Assembly (NCBI RefSeq): GCF_000718305.1
Contig: NZ_JOFQ01000007.1
Location: forward strand, 1 to 64,000
Source of the DNA: Streptomyces niger
GTDB lineage: Bacteria; Actinomycetota; Actinomycetes; Streptomycetales; Streptomycetaceae
Reading direction: 5' to 3'
DNA length: 64,000 bases
Shown one piece after another: positions 1 to 9,400 of this stretch. The notes beneath the pieces were generated by a model. It had not been told where the DNA came from and ran no database searches. It saw only the letters and a list, made by a program, of their open reading frames with translations. Each line of letters starts with the position of its first letter. Positions within the stretch are counted from its first letter, which is position 1. Position numbers and translations under genes: made by a program.

Positions 1-58
1 AGACGGCATACGAGATCATGCCTAGTCTCGTGGGCTCGGAGATGTGTATAAGAGACAG
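1..58 (+). other. Illumina Nextera adapter (non-genomic contig end)
   Basis: Bases 1-16 match the end of the P7 flow-cell primer, 17-24 (CATGCCTA) match the Nextera i7 index I know as N706, 25-39 match the Nextera read-2 linker, and 40-58 (AGATGTGTATAAGAGACAG) are the Tn5 mosaic end. The genome therefore starts at base 59 and this window begins at a contig end. Any reading frame that begins here is artefactual. Confidence 0.98.
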
Positions 59-247
59 ACGTACGAGTGCGTGCGGCGTACTCGTGCGGGCACGTATGCG
101 CGACACGTAGGCGCAGCGCGTCCTGGGCGTGACACGTGCGGGGCAGTGCGTCGTGAACGTGGTGCCCGAAGCGCGGCACATGGATGCCGGCGCGGCCCCT
201 CAAGGGGGCGTGGTCTCCCCCTACGAGGCGCGGCCCCTTCGGCTCAC
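59..247. other. Intergenic sequence with no gene recognised
   Basis: This stretch between the adapter and the terminator of the mbl-like gene has no reading frame with normal Streptomyces third-position GC bias. It is rich in ACGTG and CACGT words, but I see no array or gene in it. It may hold the 3' part of a neighbour lost at the contig break. Confidence 0.5.
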
Positions 248-279
248 GGAGCCCGCGAGCCGACCGGCTCGCGGGCTCC
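248..279 (-). terminator. Terminator of the mbl-like gene
   Basis: There is a perfect 15-bp inverted repeat (GGAGCCCGCGAGCCG at 248-262 and its complement at 265-279), with only two bases between the arms, so the loop is four bases once the last pair opens. It lies 24 bp past the stop of the mbl-like gene. There is no clear T tract, as is common for Streptomyces terminators. Confidence 0.75.
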
Positions 280-302
280 GCTGCGTTCACGGGGGCGCCG
301 CT

Positions 303-1334
303 TCAGGGGGTCAGTGGGGCCAGCTCCAGTGAGGAGACCTGGCCCTCGATCATCGCGGCCAGCCCCTGTACGGCGCAGGTGTCCGGGCGCTCGGCGACCT
401 GCACGGGCATCAGCGTGCCCTGCCGGATCATCGGCTCCAGGCCCGGCACCAGCGCGCTGCCGCCGGCCAGCATGATGCCGCGCTCGGCGAGGTCGGCGAC
501 CAGGTCGGGCGGGCAGCGCCGCAGTACGTCGCTGATGGCGTCGAGGACGCCCGTGAGCCGGGCGGCGATGGCGCGGCGCACGCGGTCCGGCTCCACCCGG
601 ACGCAGCGCGCCTCACCGCTGACCACGTCCCGGCCGTGCACCTCCGTGGAGCCCGGTTCGGGGACGCCGTCGCGGGCCAGCACCACATGCAGCGGCCGGA
701 CGTTCTGGCTGGCCACCGTCAGCTCGTGATGCAGGCGCAGGTGCTGGACGACGGCGTGGTCGATGGCGTCGCCGCCGACGGGGACCGTCTCGGCGGCCAC
801 GATGGAGCCCAGCGACAACACCGCGACCTGGGTCGTTCCGGCTCCGCAGACCACGATCATGGTGGCTTCGGGCTGCTCCACCGGCAGGCCGCAGCCGACG
901 GCCGCCGCCACCATCGTGTCGACCAGTTCCACCCGCCGGGCGCCGAGTCCGGTGAGCGTCTCCACGGCGGCCCGCTGGGTCAGCGGCTCGCTACCGGAAG
1001 GCAGGCAGACCGCCGCCCGCATGGTGGGCCTGCGCCGCCACGCGCGGCGCAGTTTGTCGCCCACGAGCTGCCGCAGCAGCCGTTGGGCCATCTCGATGTC
1101 CACGATCGTGCCGTGGGAGACCGGCCGGACCACCCGGATGTGGTCCGGGGTGCGACCTGCCATGTACTCGGCGCGGGCGCCGACGGCTATGAGCGCGCCG
1201 GTACGGCTGTTGACGGCTGTGACGGTCGGTTCGTCGACGATCAGGCCGTGGTTCTTCACGTACACCCGGGTGCGCGCCGCGCCGAGGTCGACGGCGACCG
1301 AGCAACGACGCAGTTGCGCAACGCTGGTGGTCAT
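303..1334 (-). CDS. mbl: MreB/Mbl-type actin-like cytoskeletal protein
   Basis: This 343-aa protein has the actin-fold layout of the MreB family. The first phosphate loop VAVDLGAARTR lies near residues 13-23, and the adenosine-binding GGSALVPGL lies near the C-terminus. The second phosphate loop reads VVCGAGTTQVAV and lacks the usual acidic residue, so the protein is a divergent paralogue like Streptomyces Mbl rather than the main MreB. The family polymerises at the membrane, and in Streptomyces it is tied to spore-wall integrity. The ATG at 1334 is preceded by GGAGGAA. It stands alone, with its own terminator and 130 bp between it and the glycan operon. ATPase activity may be reduced, but this is inference. 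Confidence 0.85.
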   Translation of the reverse strand: MTTSVAQLRRCSVAVDLGAARTRVYVKNHGLIVDEPTVTAVNSRTGALIAVGARAEYMAGRTPDHIRVVRPVSHGTIVDIEMAQRLLRQLVGDKLRRAWRRRPTMRAAVCLPSGSEPLTQRAAVETLTGLGARRVELVDTMVAAAVGCGLPVEQPEATMIVVCGAGTTQVAVLSLGSIVAAETVPVGGDAIDHAVVQHLRLHHELTVASQNVRPLHVVLARDGVPEPGSTEVHGRDVVSGEARCVRVEPDRVRRAIAARLTGVLDAISDVLRRCPPDLVADLAERGIMLAGGSALVPGLEPMIRQGTLMPVQVAERPDTCAVQGLAAMIEGQVSSLELAPLTP

Positions 1335-1464
1335 GGGTTCCTCCGCGGGTGGGCCGATTGGGGCAGGAGCGGCAGCTCACCTCTCGACCGTCATCCTTCT
1401 GCCGTACGCCTCCGGCTGCCCGCTGAACGGGGCCGTGCGAGGGACCCCGACGCCGCCCGCAGCC

Positions 1465-2166
1465 CTACTCGACGAGGCGCTGCAGCAGGCCCCACGTGAA
1501 CTCCGCGATCCGCTGCTTCGGGGGCCCGGAAGGCCCCGGAGCAGCGAATCCGAGCCGCCAGCGGCTGGGGGCCGAGCCCTCCATCGGGCGGGCCGGTGGG
1601 AACGCGCGTGCGACCTCATCGACCGTGCAGCACCACGGCTGGAGGTCCTCGGCCGTTCGGAGTACGGGACCCGCCGCACCCGGGGCGCGCACCAGCCACT
1701 CGTTCCACACGCCGCCCCCGGGGGCGGTCAGCACCTCGAAGCGCAGATCGGGCCAGAGCGGCACCGGCCAGGTCAGCGCCCGGCAGGTCAGGTCGCCGAT
1801 CCGGCGGGCGGTGTCGGACTCCGGGGGCCCGAGCACCGAGCGGTACCGCTGGAGCCCGCCGCGCGACTTGGGGGAGCGGCTCATCGCCTGCCAGCGTCGG
1901 TTGGCCTCACGCATCTCCGGACGGGTCACGCCCAGGGTGTGCAGCGCGTCCTCCACCAGTCCCGGCTGGTGGTCGGCCATCCGGCGCAGCAGGACGAGCT
2001 GGAAGCCGAGCCTGCCGGGCACGCCGAGCGGGCCCTGAGCGTGTCCCTCGGGCTCGTGCAGGCGGCTGCGTGGCGGATGTGACCTCCCGCGCCCGCCGGG
2101 GCCGGAAACGTCCGTGCCGGGCCCCTCGGCGGGCTCTCCGGGACCGGGCTCATGGGTAGGGGTCAT
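1465..2166 (-). CDS. Conserved protein of unknown function, last gene of the glycan operon
   Basis: This is a 233-aa soluble protein that I do not recognise. The first 45 residues are rich in Pro, Gly and Glu and probably disordered. The rest is folded and rich in Trp and Arg (LTWPVPLWPDLRFEV, VWNEWLVRAPG, EDLQPWCCTVDEVARAF, EFTWGLLQRLVE). No signal peptide, membrane helix or catalytic motif is evident. The chosen ATG overlaps the end of the FkbM gene by 17 bp, consistent with coupled translation; another in-frame ATG lies three codons upstream at 2175. Position alone suggests a role with the FkbM methyltransferase or in surface-glycan assembly. Confidence 0.7.
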   Translation of the reverse strand: MTPTHEPGPGEPAEGPGTDVSGPGGRGRSHPPRSRLHEPEGHAQGPLGVPGRLGFQLVLLRRMADHQPGLVEDALHTLGVTRPEMREANRRWQAMSRSPKSRGGLQRYRSVLGPPESDTARRIGDLTCRALTWPVPLWPDLRFEVLTAPGGGVWNEWLVRAPGAAGPVLRTAEDLQPWCCTVDEVARAFPPARPMEGSAPSRWRLGFAAPGPSGPPKQRIAEFTWGLLQRLVE

Positions 2167-2983
2167 GGCGCACATCGTCGCGCAGGAGAGGGCGCGTCGC
2201 GGCCGGGTTCGTGCGGTACGCCCGATCCCCGGGGCCGTGGCCGCGTGGCAGGAAGAGTACGGAATTGACGTAGCGGCGGTGCGGCACGAGCGTGCGGCGC
2301 ACCAGCCCGTGCTCCGCCACGTAGGACGTACGGGCCTGATGCCCCGGCAGGTCGAACGCTGCCAGCGGCAGCCAGCGGTCACCGGGCAGCACCCAGCCCC
2401 GGTAGTCGCGCACCGCGAACCACTCCAGTACCGGCCCGAGCGGCTGGATGCGCGTCTCCAGCTCCACGAAGACCGCCGGCCGGTCCCGTTCGACGGTGCG
2501 CTCCGCGCCGTGCAGCACTGCCGGTTCGCCGCCGTCCACATCGATCTTGATCAGCGTCACGTCGGAGAGTTCCAGCTCGTCCAGCGTCAGACAGCGGACC
2601 TCCAGGGCGCCGCGGTGGAGCCTGCGGCGCACCAGGGAGGACACGCCGCGGTCCCCGCGACCCCCGGGGGGTAACCACAGCGTCGCGGTCCCCGAGCGGT
2701 CGCCGGCCGCGGCCACCACCACCTCGACGTTGTCGGGCGTCACGGTCCGCAGCAGCCGCGCCAAGTGCGGCACCGGCTCCAGGGTGACGACCCGGTCGGC
2801 ACGGCGCGCCAGATGCCGCGCCCAGGGCCCGTACCAGCCGCCCACGTCCACGGCCGTGCCGCCGGGCCGGCAGAAGTCGGAGAGCCGGCGCAGCTCGGGC
2901 TCGAAGCGCGGGTAGAGCAGCGTCGCGGTGGCGGAGACCAGCCGGGGCGGCAGGTGCGGCGCGAGCCGGGCGGCGAGCGTCAC
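2150..2983 (-). CDS. FkbM-family SAM-dependent methyltransferase
   Basis: The 277-aa product has the Rossmann SAM site AVDVGGWYGPWA (about residues 44-55), an acidic second-strand motif VVTLEPVPHLARLL, and the FkbM core VTLIKIDVDGGEPAVLHGAE with the E-x-x-x-L pattern. Such enzymes usually O-methylate sugar hydroxyls or polyketides. The GTG start at 2983 overlaps the stop of the Trm112-like gene (GTGA). Codon 104 (2672-2674) is TTA in the context Trp-Leu-Pro-Pro, so full expression should need the bldA tRNA. Within this operon the likely substrate is a sugar of the polymer made by the glycosyltransferases. The substrate is inference; the fold is clear. Confidence 0.85.
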   Translation of the reverse strand: MTLAARLAPHLPPRLVSATATLLYPRFEPELRRLSDFCRPGGTAVDVGGWYGPWARHLARRADRVVTLEPVPHLARLLRTVTPDNVEVVVAAAGDRSGTATLWLPPGGRGDRGVSSLVRRRLHRGALEVRCLTLDELELSDVTLIKIDVDGGEPAVLHGAERTVERDRPAVFVELETRIQPLGPVLEWFAVRDYRGWVLPGDRWLPLAAFDLPGHQARTSYVAEHGLVRRTLVPHRRYVNSVLFLPRGHGPGDRAYRTNPAATRPLLRDDVRHDPYP

Positions 2984-3240
2984 GGCCGGCCCTCGCCCTC
3001 GGAGGAGCCCGCCGCCCCCGGCGTGCCGCCGACCGTCTGCATACGGGCCAGCAGGCGCTCGTGCTCCTCGGCGGAGACCTGCTCCCCCGAAGCGGGCAGC
3101 AGCTGCGGGACGCCGTCCACGATGGGGTAACGGCGCCGCAGCCGCGGGTTGTAGAGCGCGTCGTCCGCGGCTATGAGGGCCAGCGGCCCCTTGTCGAGCG
3201 GGCAGGCGAGGATCCGCAGCAGCGGGTCGTCCGGCTTCAT
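2980..3240 (-). CDS. Trm112-family small protein
   Basis: This 86-aa protein begins with the Trm112-type segment LLRILACPLDKGPLALI and continues with NPRLRRRYPIVDGVPQLLP, the usual pattern for this family. Only one cysteine is present, so the classical zinc site is missing. Trm112-type proteins often stabilise or activate partner methyltransferases, and here two methyltransferase genes lie in the same operon. The next gene downstream is the FkbM enzyme, joined by a GTGA overlap. A methyltransferase-partner role is therefore a sensible guess but is not shown. The start ATG overlaps the stop of the transporter gene. Confidence 0.8.
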   Translation of the reverse strand: MKPDDPLLRILACPLDKGPLALIAADDALYNPRLRRRYPIVDGVPQLLPASGEQVSAEEHERLLARMQTVGGTPGAAGSSEGEGRP

Positions 3241-4298
3241 GTGGCAGCTCCCTGTGACGCGTCCGGTGGCGGGAAGGTGTCGGCCGACGTGGGCCGGCGG
3301 GTGACGGAGACGGTACGCCCGGACACCACGGCGGGCGCCGGTGCGGGCGGCTCGGGCACCGGCGTGGGCGGTGCCGGGCGCCGGTCCATGGCGAGCAGCG
3401 CGGCCAGCGCCAGGGCCGTACCGCCCAGCCGCAGCGCCAGCCGTACCGGGTCGCCGGGCAGCGGCTCCCCGAAGGCGACCGTGCCGCAGACGACGGCGAG
3501 GACACCGCTCACGGCCGAGCACACGGGAACGAGCAGCGACGCCCGGCAGCGCTGCAGCGCCGCCTGCGACAGCACCAGCCCGGCCGTCCCCGTGCACAGC
3601 AGCAGATACGGGTACGGCGTCGCGCCCGAAGCGGCGAGAAGGGCGAGCGCCGCCCGGACGTCCGGCAGCCGGCCCGTTCCGGTGCCGGCCGCGCCCGCCA
3701 CCTCCGGCAACCCCGCCAGCCCCTTGATGGCCAGCGAACTCACCCCGTAAAGCAGCCCGATCGCCACCCCATAGGGCACGCCCGCACCGGCCGCCCGGTG
3801 GCGTCGCCGGGCCCGGCGCCCGGCAGCCGCGTACAGCCACAGCCCGGCGGCGAGCGCGGGCAGCGCGCACCACAGCAGCGTCCCCGTCGGGGCCGTGCGG
3901 CCCATCTCCGCCGCGTCCGCGCCGTGCAGCGAGACGGCCACCATCACCAGCGCGGCCACCACCGCCACCGTCGCCAGCCGCTCGCGCCCGGTCGTCCGCT
4001 CCCCGAGCACCACCGAGGACAGCAGCAGGACCAGCACCAGACCGACCGCGAACAGCCCCTGGGCGGCCGCGACGGGCAGCGTGCGGTAGACCACCAGCTG
4101 CGCCGCGAAGCCGGCCACCAGCGCCAGCGAGCCGGCCAGCCACAGTGGACTGCCCAGCAACTGCCGCACGACCCGGAACGGGTGCCGGACGCTCAGCGGT
4201 GGCAGCCGGCCCAACGCCCGCTTCTCCAGGACGAATCCGCAGCTGTACAGGACGTTCGCCAGCAGCGCTGCCGCGATGCCCCACCCCGGCACGGTCAC
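3237..4298 (-). CDS. DMT-superfamily membrane protein, possible lipid-linked glycan flippase or NIPA-like transporter
   Basis: This 353-aa protein has about nine or ten hydrophobic helices, beginning GIAAALLANVLYSCGFVLEKRAL. It has two related halves ending in helices such as ALRLGGTALALAALLAMD, followed by a roughly 50-residue Pro/Ala-rich cytoplasmic tail. The topology is that of EamA/NIPA members of the drug/metabolite transporter superfamily. In polysaccharide operons, members of this superfamily can move lipid-linked sugars across the membrane. That role is inferred here from position between glycosyltransferase and methyltransferase genes; ion or metabolite transport is the alternative. 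The GTG start overlaps the preceding methyltransferase stop. Confidence 0.8.
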   Translation of the reverse strand: MTVPGWGIAAALLANVLYSCGFVLEKRALGRLPPLSVRHPFRVVRQLLGSPLWLAGSLALVAGFAAQLVVYRTLPVAAAQGLFAVGLVLVLLLSSVVLGERTTGRERLATVAVVAALVMVAVSLHGADAAEMGRTAPTGTLLWCALPALAAGLWLYAAAGRRARRRHRAAGAGVPYGVAIGLLYGVSSLAIKGLAGLPEVAGAAGTGTGRLPDVRAALALLAASGATPYPYLLLCTGTAGLVLSQAALQRCRASLLVPVCSAVSGVLAVVCGTVAFGEPLPGDPVRLALRLGGTALALAALLAMDRRPAPPTPVPEPPAPAPAVVSGRTVSVTRRPTSADTFPPPDASQGAAT

Positions 4299-5047
4299 CG
4301 CTCCGGCCGGCGGGCGTGCACCAGCAGGATCGACGCCAGCGACGGGATCCGGCAGGCCAGCCGGTCCACAGGACGCAGCGGGCGCGGCACATCGTGGTAC
4401 GGCGCGCCCGCCATCCGTACGACCTCGAACCCCGCGGCGGTCAGGAAGCCACGTAGCGCACGGGCGGTGTAGAGCCGGAGGTGGCCGACGACCTGACTGC
4501 CCGGGCGGCCGTGTATGCCACGCAGGCTCACCTCCGAGAACACCGGCTGCACGCCCGCCAGCAGCAGGCCGCGGTTGTACCAGGCGGCGAGGTTGGGCGT
4601 GGAGAGCATCAGGTGGCCGCCGGGGCGCAGGACGCGCCGCAGCTCATCCAGGGCCGCGTCGGGATTCACCAGGTGCTCGACGACCTCACTGAAGAGCACC
4701 GCATCGGCCGCCCCGTCAGCGAACGGCAGCCCCGCGCCGGACAGTTCGCCGCGCACCACGAGGGGCAGCCGGGTCGCCGCGCGGCGCAGCGCGTCCTGCG
4801 ACCAGTCGACGCCGATCAGGCGGTGGCCGGACAGGTACGGCAGCGCCGTGGCCGCCGCGGTGCCGTCCCCGCAGCCGATGTCCAGGACGGTGGCCGGGGC
4901 CCGCCCGCCACCGGCCGGGCCGAGCGCACGCGCCAGCATCAGCGCCTGCCGCCGCCCCCGCTCGGCCCCGGAGGAGACGGGCACCAACGGGTCCTCGTAG
5001 AAGTCGCGCAGGCCTCCGGGGCCGTGCCGCGCACCGGTCGTGGTCAT
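4295..5047 (-). CDS. Class I SAM-dependent methyltransferase
   Basis: The 250-aa protein shows motif I VLDIGCGDGTAAA, motif II LIGVDWSQDALRRA, and the Methyltransf_11 post-I segment ADAVLFSEVVEHLVNPDAALDELRRVLRPGG, followed by LMLSTPNLAAWYNR. This UbiE/Methyltransf_11 type commonly methylates sugars, lipids or quinones. The ATG at 5047 sits in an ATGA overlap with the acyltransferase-like gene upstream. It is one of three methyltransferases in the operon, which suggests that the glycan or its lipid carrier is methylated at more than one site. The exact substrate cannot be read from the sequence. Confidence 0.87.
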   Translation of the reverse strand: MTTTGARHGPGGLRDFYEDPLVPVSSGAERGRRQALMLARALGPAGGGRAPATVLDIGCGDGTAAATALPYLSGHRLIGVDWSQDALRRAATRLPLVVRGELSGAGLPFADGAADAVLFSEVVEHLVNPDAALDELRRVLRPGGHLMLSTPNLAAWYNRGLLLAGVQPVFSEVSLRGIHGRPGSQVVGHLRLYTARALRGFLTAAGFEVVRMAGAPYHDVPRPLRPVDRLACRIPSLASILLVHARRPER

Positions 5048-6432
5048 GTGCCGCTCCAAGAGGTCGCCGTGAGAGCTTCTTCGAACAGCGCGCACAGCGC
5101 TGCACCTGATGTGTCGTCCAGCAGCGCCCGGGACCAGCGCAGCGTCAGCTGGATCCGGCCGCCGGTGGCGAGCGTCCCGAAGGACAGCCCGCGCGGCATA
5201 CGGACCGGCGCGGAGAACCACACCCCGGTGGCCCGGCCGCCCATGGCACCGAAGTCCAGCGGGTAGGGCAGCCGACCGATGTTGGACACCAGGGCGGTGG
5301 ACGTCCAGGGCGCGGCGGCGGCACGCGCCCCACGGGTCACCGCGGCCCGCCCGCCGACCGGCAGCACGGGAGCGGTCAGCAGGGCGCCGGCCCGGCCCAG
5401 TTGGGGCCCGGACGCCGACTTGAGGGCGCGGGTGCGGGTAGCAGTGGTACGCAGCAGGCGAGCCACCACGGCCGGCTCCGGTGGCCAGGCGACGGCGTTC
5501 CGCGCCGCGCCCGGTGGGCCCGCCCCGAAGTTCACGGAGACCAGCCGTGTCCCGTTGCCGAGTGGCATTCCCGCATCGCGAGGCCGGTCGTCGACGGGCA
5601 CGGTGAGGACCACGGGGGCGGAGCGCGCGCCGTGCACGTGGTTCCAACGCGTCACCGAGAGGCAAGCGGCCACGAGAAGCTGGTCGTTGACGGTGTACGG
5701 GGCCCGCGCGCCGGGGACACGGGGCGGTCGGACCGGTACGGGCAGTTCGGTGAGGAGCATGCCGTTCCCGGGCGCTGCGCGACCGCGGTCGGCGGCCACC
5801 CGGGCCGGACGGCGCGGGACGAGGCGTACCGCTGCGGTGCTGCCGCTGGAGCGCCGTACGCCCTTCTGCACGGCGCGTACGGGTGGTGGCGCGGGGGAGT
5901 TGTCCGCGCCCCCGTACAGCTCGGCCGTGGTCGCCAGCAGGCGTAGGCAGGACGGCGCGTCCAGCGCGGTGTGGTGGGCGATGAGGAGCAGCACGGTGCC
6001 GGGGCCGGTGTCCTGCCCGGCCGCCGCTCCCTGAGCGATCACCTCCAGCCGCACGGGTGGGGCGGCGTCCAAGGAGGGGCACTCGGCGAGCGCCCGCTGC
6101 CGGGCCCGGCGCAGCGCCTCGGGGCCCGGCTCCGGGAAGGAGACCGGGTCCCCATCGGGCGCGTCGGCCGGCTGCCACGTGTACCGCCGGTGCCACCAGC
6201 GCACGGGGGCCTGCCGCAGCAGCGCCTTCGGATGCCGTGCCAACGCCCGGCCGAACGCCTCCCGAAGGCGGGCGCCGTTCACGTGGCCCGGCAGGTGCGC
6301 CTCCACGTGCACGGTCTCCGGCTCCGCCTCCTGGGTGCAGTGCCGGGCGATCTCGTCCACGAGCGGGAAGGGTGCCGGCCGGAGGGCGCGCGGGGTGGGT
6401 TTCGGCGCGCGGACCGGGTGGAGGGCGGTCAT
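5044..6432 (-). CDS. Condensation-fold acyltransferase (PapA/NRPS C-domain-like)
   Basis: This 462-aa protein is the length of a single condensation domain. The catalytic motif HHTALD lies at residues 153-158 (HHxxxD intact, although the following Gly of many family members is Ala). A late PYTVNDQLLVAACL segment resembles the DFG-region loops of the family, and the C-terminal LPYPLDFGAMGGRATGVWFSAP fits the floor loop. No carrier, adenylation or ketosynthase domain is nearby, so it probably works as a free-standing acyltransferase, as PapA proteins do in mycobacteria. In this operon the likely acceptor is a glycan or glycolipid. Acyl donor and acceptor are unknown. Confidence 0.8.
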   Translation of the reverse strand: MTALHPVRAPKPTPRALRPAPFPLVDEIARHCTQEAEPETVHVEAHLPGHVNGARLREAFGRALARHPKALLRQAPVRWWHRRYTWQPADAPDGDPVSFPEPGPEALRRARQRALAECPSLDAAPPVRLEVIAQGAAAGQDTGPGTVLLLIAHHTALDAPSCLRLLATTAELYGGADNSPAPPPVRAVQKGVRRSSGSTAAVRLVPRRPARVAADRGRAAPGNGMLLTELPVPVRPPRVPGARAPYTVNDQLLVAACLSVTRWNHVHGARSAPVVLTVPVDDRPRDAGMPLGNGTRLVSVNFGAGPPGAARNAVAWPPEPAVVARLLRTTATRTRALKSASGPQLGRAGALLTAPVLPVGGRAAVTRGARAAAAPWTSTALVSNIGRLPYPLDFGAMGGRATGVWFSAPVRMPRGLSFGTLATGGRIQLTLRWSRALLDDTSGAALCALFEEALTATSWSGT

Positions 6433-9400
6433 GCGGTGGGCCCCTCTTCCTCGGGCGGTTCGCTCGTGCGCTTCTTCCGACGAGGCAGCGGGGGCCGGCG
6501 TCGGGGCTGGTCGGGAGCGGTCGGCCGCTCGGTGGCAGGCCCCTCGACGGCCTCCCCGGTGTCGGGTCGGCCGGCCTGGCGCTGCCCGGCCTCGGGCGCT
6601 TCCGCTCCGGGCTCTCCGGAGGCGGGTTCCTCGGGCGGCACGGGCGGCAGGACGGCCGTGTCGTCCTCGGATCCGGGCGGCACCGCACCGCCGGCCGACG
6701 CCGGCTTCTCGTCGCCTTCCCCGGCCGGGAGCGGCTTCGTGGCGCCCTCCCCGGCTGCCGGCGGCTCGGCTGTGGCAGGGCTCGCACCGGGTGCGCTCTC
6801 GGGCGGGGCGGCTCCCTCGGCCGGGGGCCGCTCGGTGGGGCTCTCCTCGGCCGGGAGCGGCCTTGTGGCGCCCTCCTCGGCCGTTTTCGGCTCGGTGGCG
6901 GGGCTCGCATCGGGTGTGCTTCCGGCAGGGGCGGCTCCCTCGGTCGGGGGCCGCTCGGTGGTGCCTTCCCCGGTCGGGAGCGGCTTCGTGGTGTCCTCCT
7001 CGCCCGTCTTCGGCTCGGCTGTGGTGGGGGCCGCTTCGACCGCTGTCCCCTCGGTCGTGTCCGCCTCGGGTGGCCGGAGTTTTCGGTGGCCCGGGCGGAG
7101 CGCCGCGGGCCACAGGCGGCCCGGCGGCACCGTGACCACCGCCGCGGTCAGCGCGAGCAGCGCCAGGCCCTGAGCCGGGGCGCTGAACGGGCCGCGGCCG
7201 AGCGAGGCCGGGAAGCCGGCCCCGAAGGACGCGGCGACACCGGCTGCCGCCATCGCGAGGAAGGCCAGGGGCGCGAGCAGCGCCGGGCGGCCGCGGGCGA
7301 GCAGCGCGAGCACCGGCACGGCCACCGCGAACGGCCCGGCGACGAGCGCCAGTACGGCGGCGAGCACGACCGTGCCCAGCACCCCCCAGGAGGGCGCGGG
7401 CGGCGGCACCGGCACTTCCGCCGCCTCGCGGCGCCGCCCTATCAGGGCGCACGCCGCGACCAGCAGGACGCCGACGGCCCCGGTGACCAGCGCCACCCGG
7501 TACTGCGCGGCCGGCGCGTAGTACAGGTGCACCGTCCCGCCCCCGCCGGCCGGGACCAGGAACGCCTGCTGCCAACCGTCCACCCGTACCGGGGTGAGCT
7601 CGCGGCCGTTCAGGAGCGCGTGCCAGCCGGCGTTGGCGTTCTCGTACGTCTGGAGGTACACCGCGCGCCCCGGGCTGATGTACGCGTCGCGGCTGTCGCC
7701 CGACCAGCCGGCCCCGGCGATGACCCGGCGCGGGGCGACGGTCGTCGGCTCCGGAGTGCCGCGCCGGAGGGTGATGTCGGTCAGCGCGAGCGGCCCCTGG
7801 TCGCCCGCCTCCACGCGGTGCCGCCCCGCGGGCAGGGCGACCCGGCCGCCCTCGGCGCGGCACAGCTCGACCTTGACGGGGCGGCGCTGCACCAGATCAC
7901 GGACCGGCCCCGCGGCCTTCGTGGCGTACCGAACGCCGTCCACGGTGAGCTCGGGCCCCTGGCCACAGGGCAGCGAGAAGCGCGCGCCCCGATGGGGCGG
8001 CGGGGTGCGGTACTTCTTGAGTGCGGGGAGGTAGACCTCGCTGAGGCCGACCGGAAGCTGGAGCGGCTGCCCCGCCACGGGGTTGTGAATGGTCAGCGGC
8101 TTGACCTTGGAGATCGTGAGGTCGAGGCGGTCGGTCGTGATCGGGTCGAAGCGGGCCATGCCGTTCTCGTCGACGCCGGCGGTCGCCGCACCGTAGGGCG
8201 AGTTGATCAGGATCTGTTCGGGCCGCGTGGAGATGCCGCCCGCGGCGGGCAGCACGATGGTGTCGATCTTCTTCTTGCCCGGCCAGCGCAGGTGCACCGT
8301 GGGCTTGTCCCCGGCGACCCAAGCGGTGGTCAGGTCGCCGTCCACGAGGTTGCGGGGGCTGAGGGACTGCCCGGTACGGCTGGTGGAGTCGGCGGTGACG
8401 GTGATCCGGTCACGCTGTTCGGGCGCCGCCTTCGTGAGCAGCGCGTCCAAGGCGCGCCCCGGGACGGCCAGCGCTTCGGCGGAGACCCGGTACACGGCAT
8501 CGGCGCCCGTGCGGAACTGCCGGTGCAGGCCGGTCTCGGCGGACACCGGGGAGAGGCCACCGGGGTCGCTGCCGCGGTGCAACGCGTACGTGGTGGCCGG
8601 TGCGTCCGTGTACTCGGAGTCGGTGGGCACCTGGAGGAGCCGCGTGACCCGTACGCCGGGGATAGTGACCTCCGAGATGCCGGCCCCGGAGACGCCGGCG
8701 CGCGGCAACTGGGACCCCATGATGGTGACCTTCAGCCACTTCGCCCGCCCCGCCGGCGCCCGGACCGATTGGCGCGTGCCGTCGGTGCGCAGCTGACTGA
8801 CCGCGCTGCCGCGGTCGGTGGAGACGCGGACGGCCGTGGGAGCGGCGCGCAGCCCGTCGCCGGGCAGCGGGGTCAGCGCGAGCGTCGCGGGGACGTCCAC
8901 GGGCCGCTTGAAGGCGACCTTCACCCACTGGCCGACCGGATCACCCGCGCTGCCCTCCGCCCAGGCGGTGTCCGGGTCGCCGTCGAAGGCGTGCACCGGG
9001 TCGTACTGCGGCAGGTGGAAGAGCCAACTGCCGCTGGAGGACGCGGTGACCGAGCGGGCGCCGCGCAGCACGGCTGTCGTCTGGTGCTCGATGCCGTGGA
9101 CGGGCAGGATCTGGCGCGGCGGGCGGCCGGGGTCCTGCACACTGTCCGGGCCGTTCCGCTCGCGGGCGGTGTACGTGTACGACGTGTTGGTGTTGACCAG
9201 CCCGAAGCGGGTGTCGGTGCGGCGCAGGCCGTCACCGGTGAGGTGGAGCGCCGGGGCCTCGACGCCCGGGAGCGCGTCGCCGGTCAGGACCGTCGGCCGG
9301 TCGCGCAGCGCGGGGTCGGCGGCGAACTGCAGCAGCGCTTCGGGGCCGCCGCTGAGCCGCGCCGCATCGGCCGCGGCCCGGGCGGTGACCTTCCCCGGGC

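Noticed and set aside
5044..6432. Non-ribosomal peptide synthetase cluster
   Set aside because: A lone condensation-fold protein with no adenylation or carrier domains nearby does not make an NRPS cluster.
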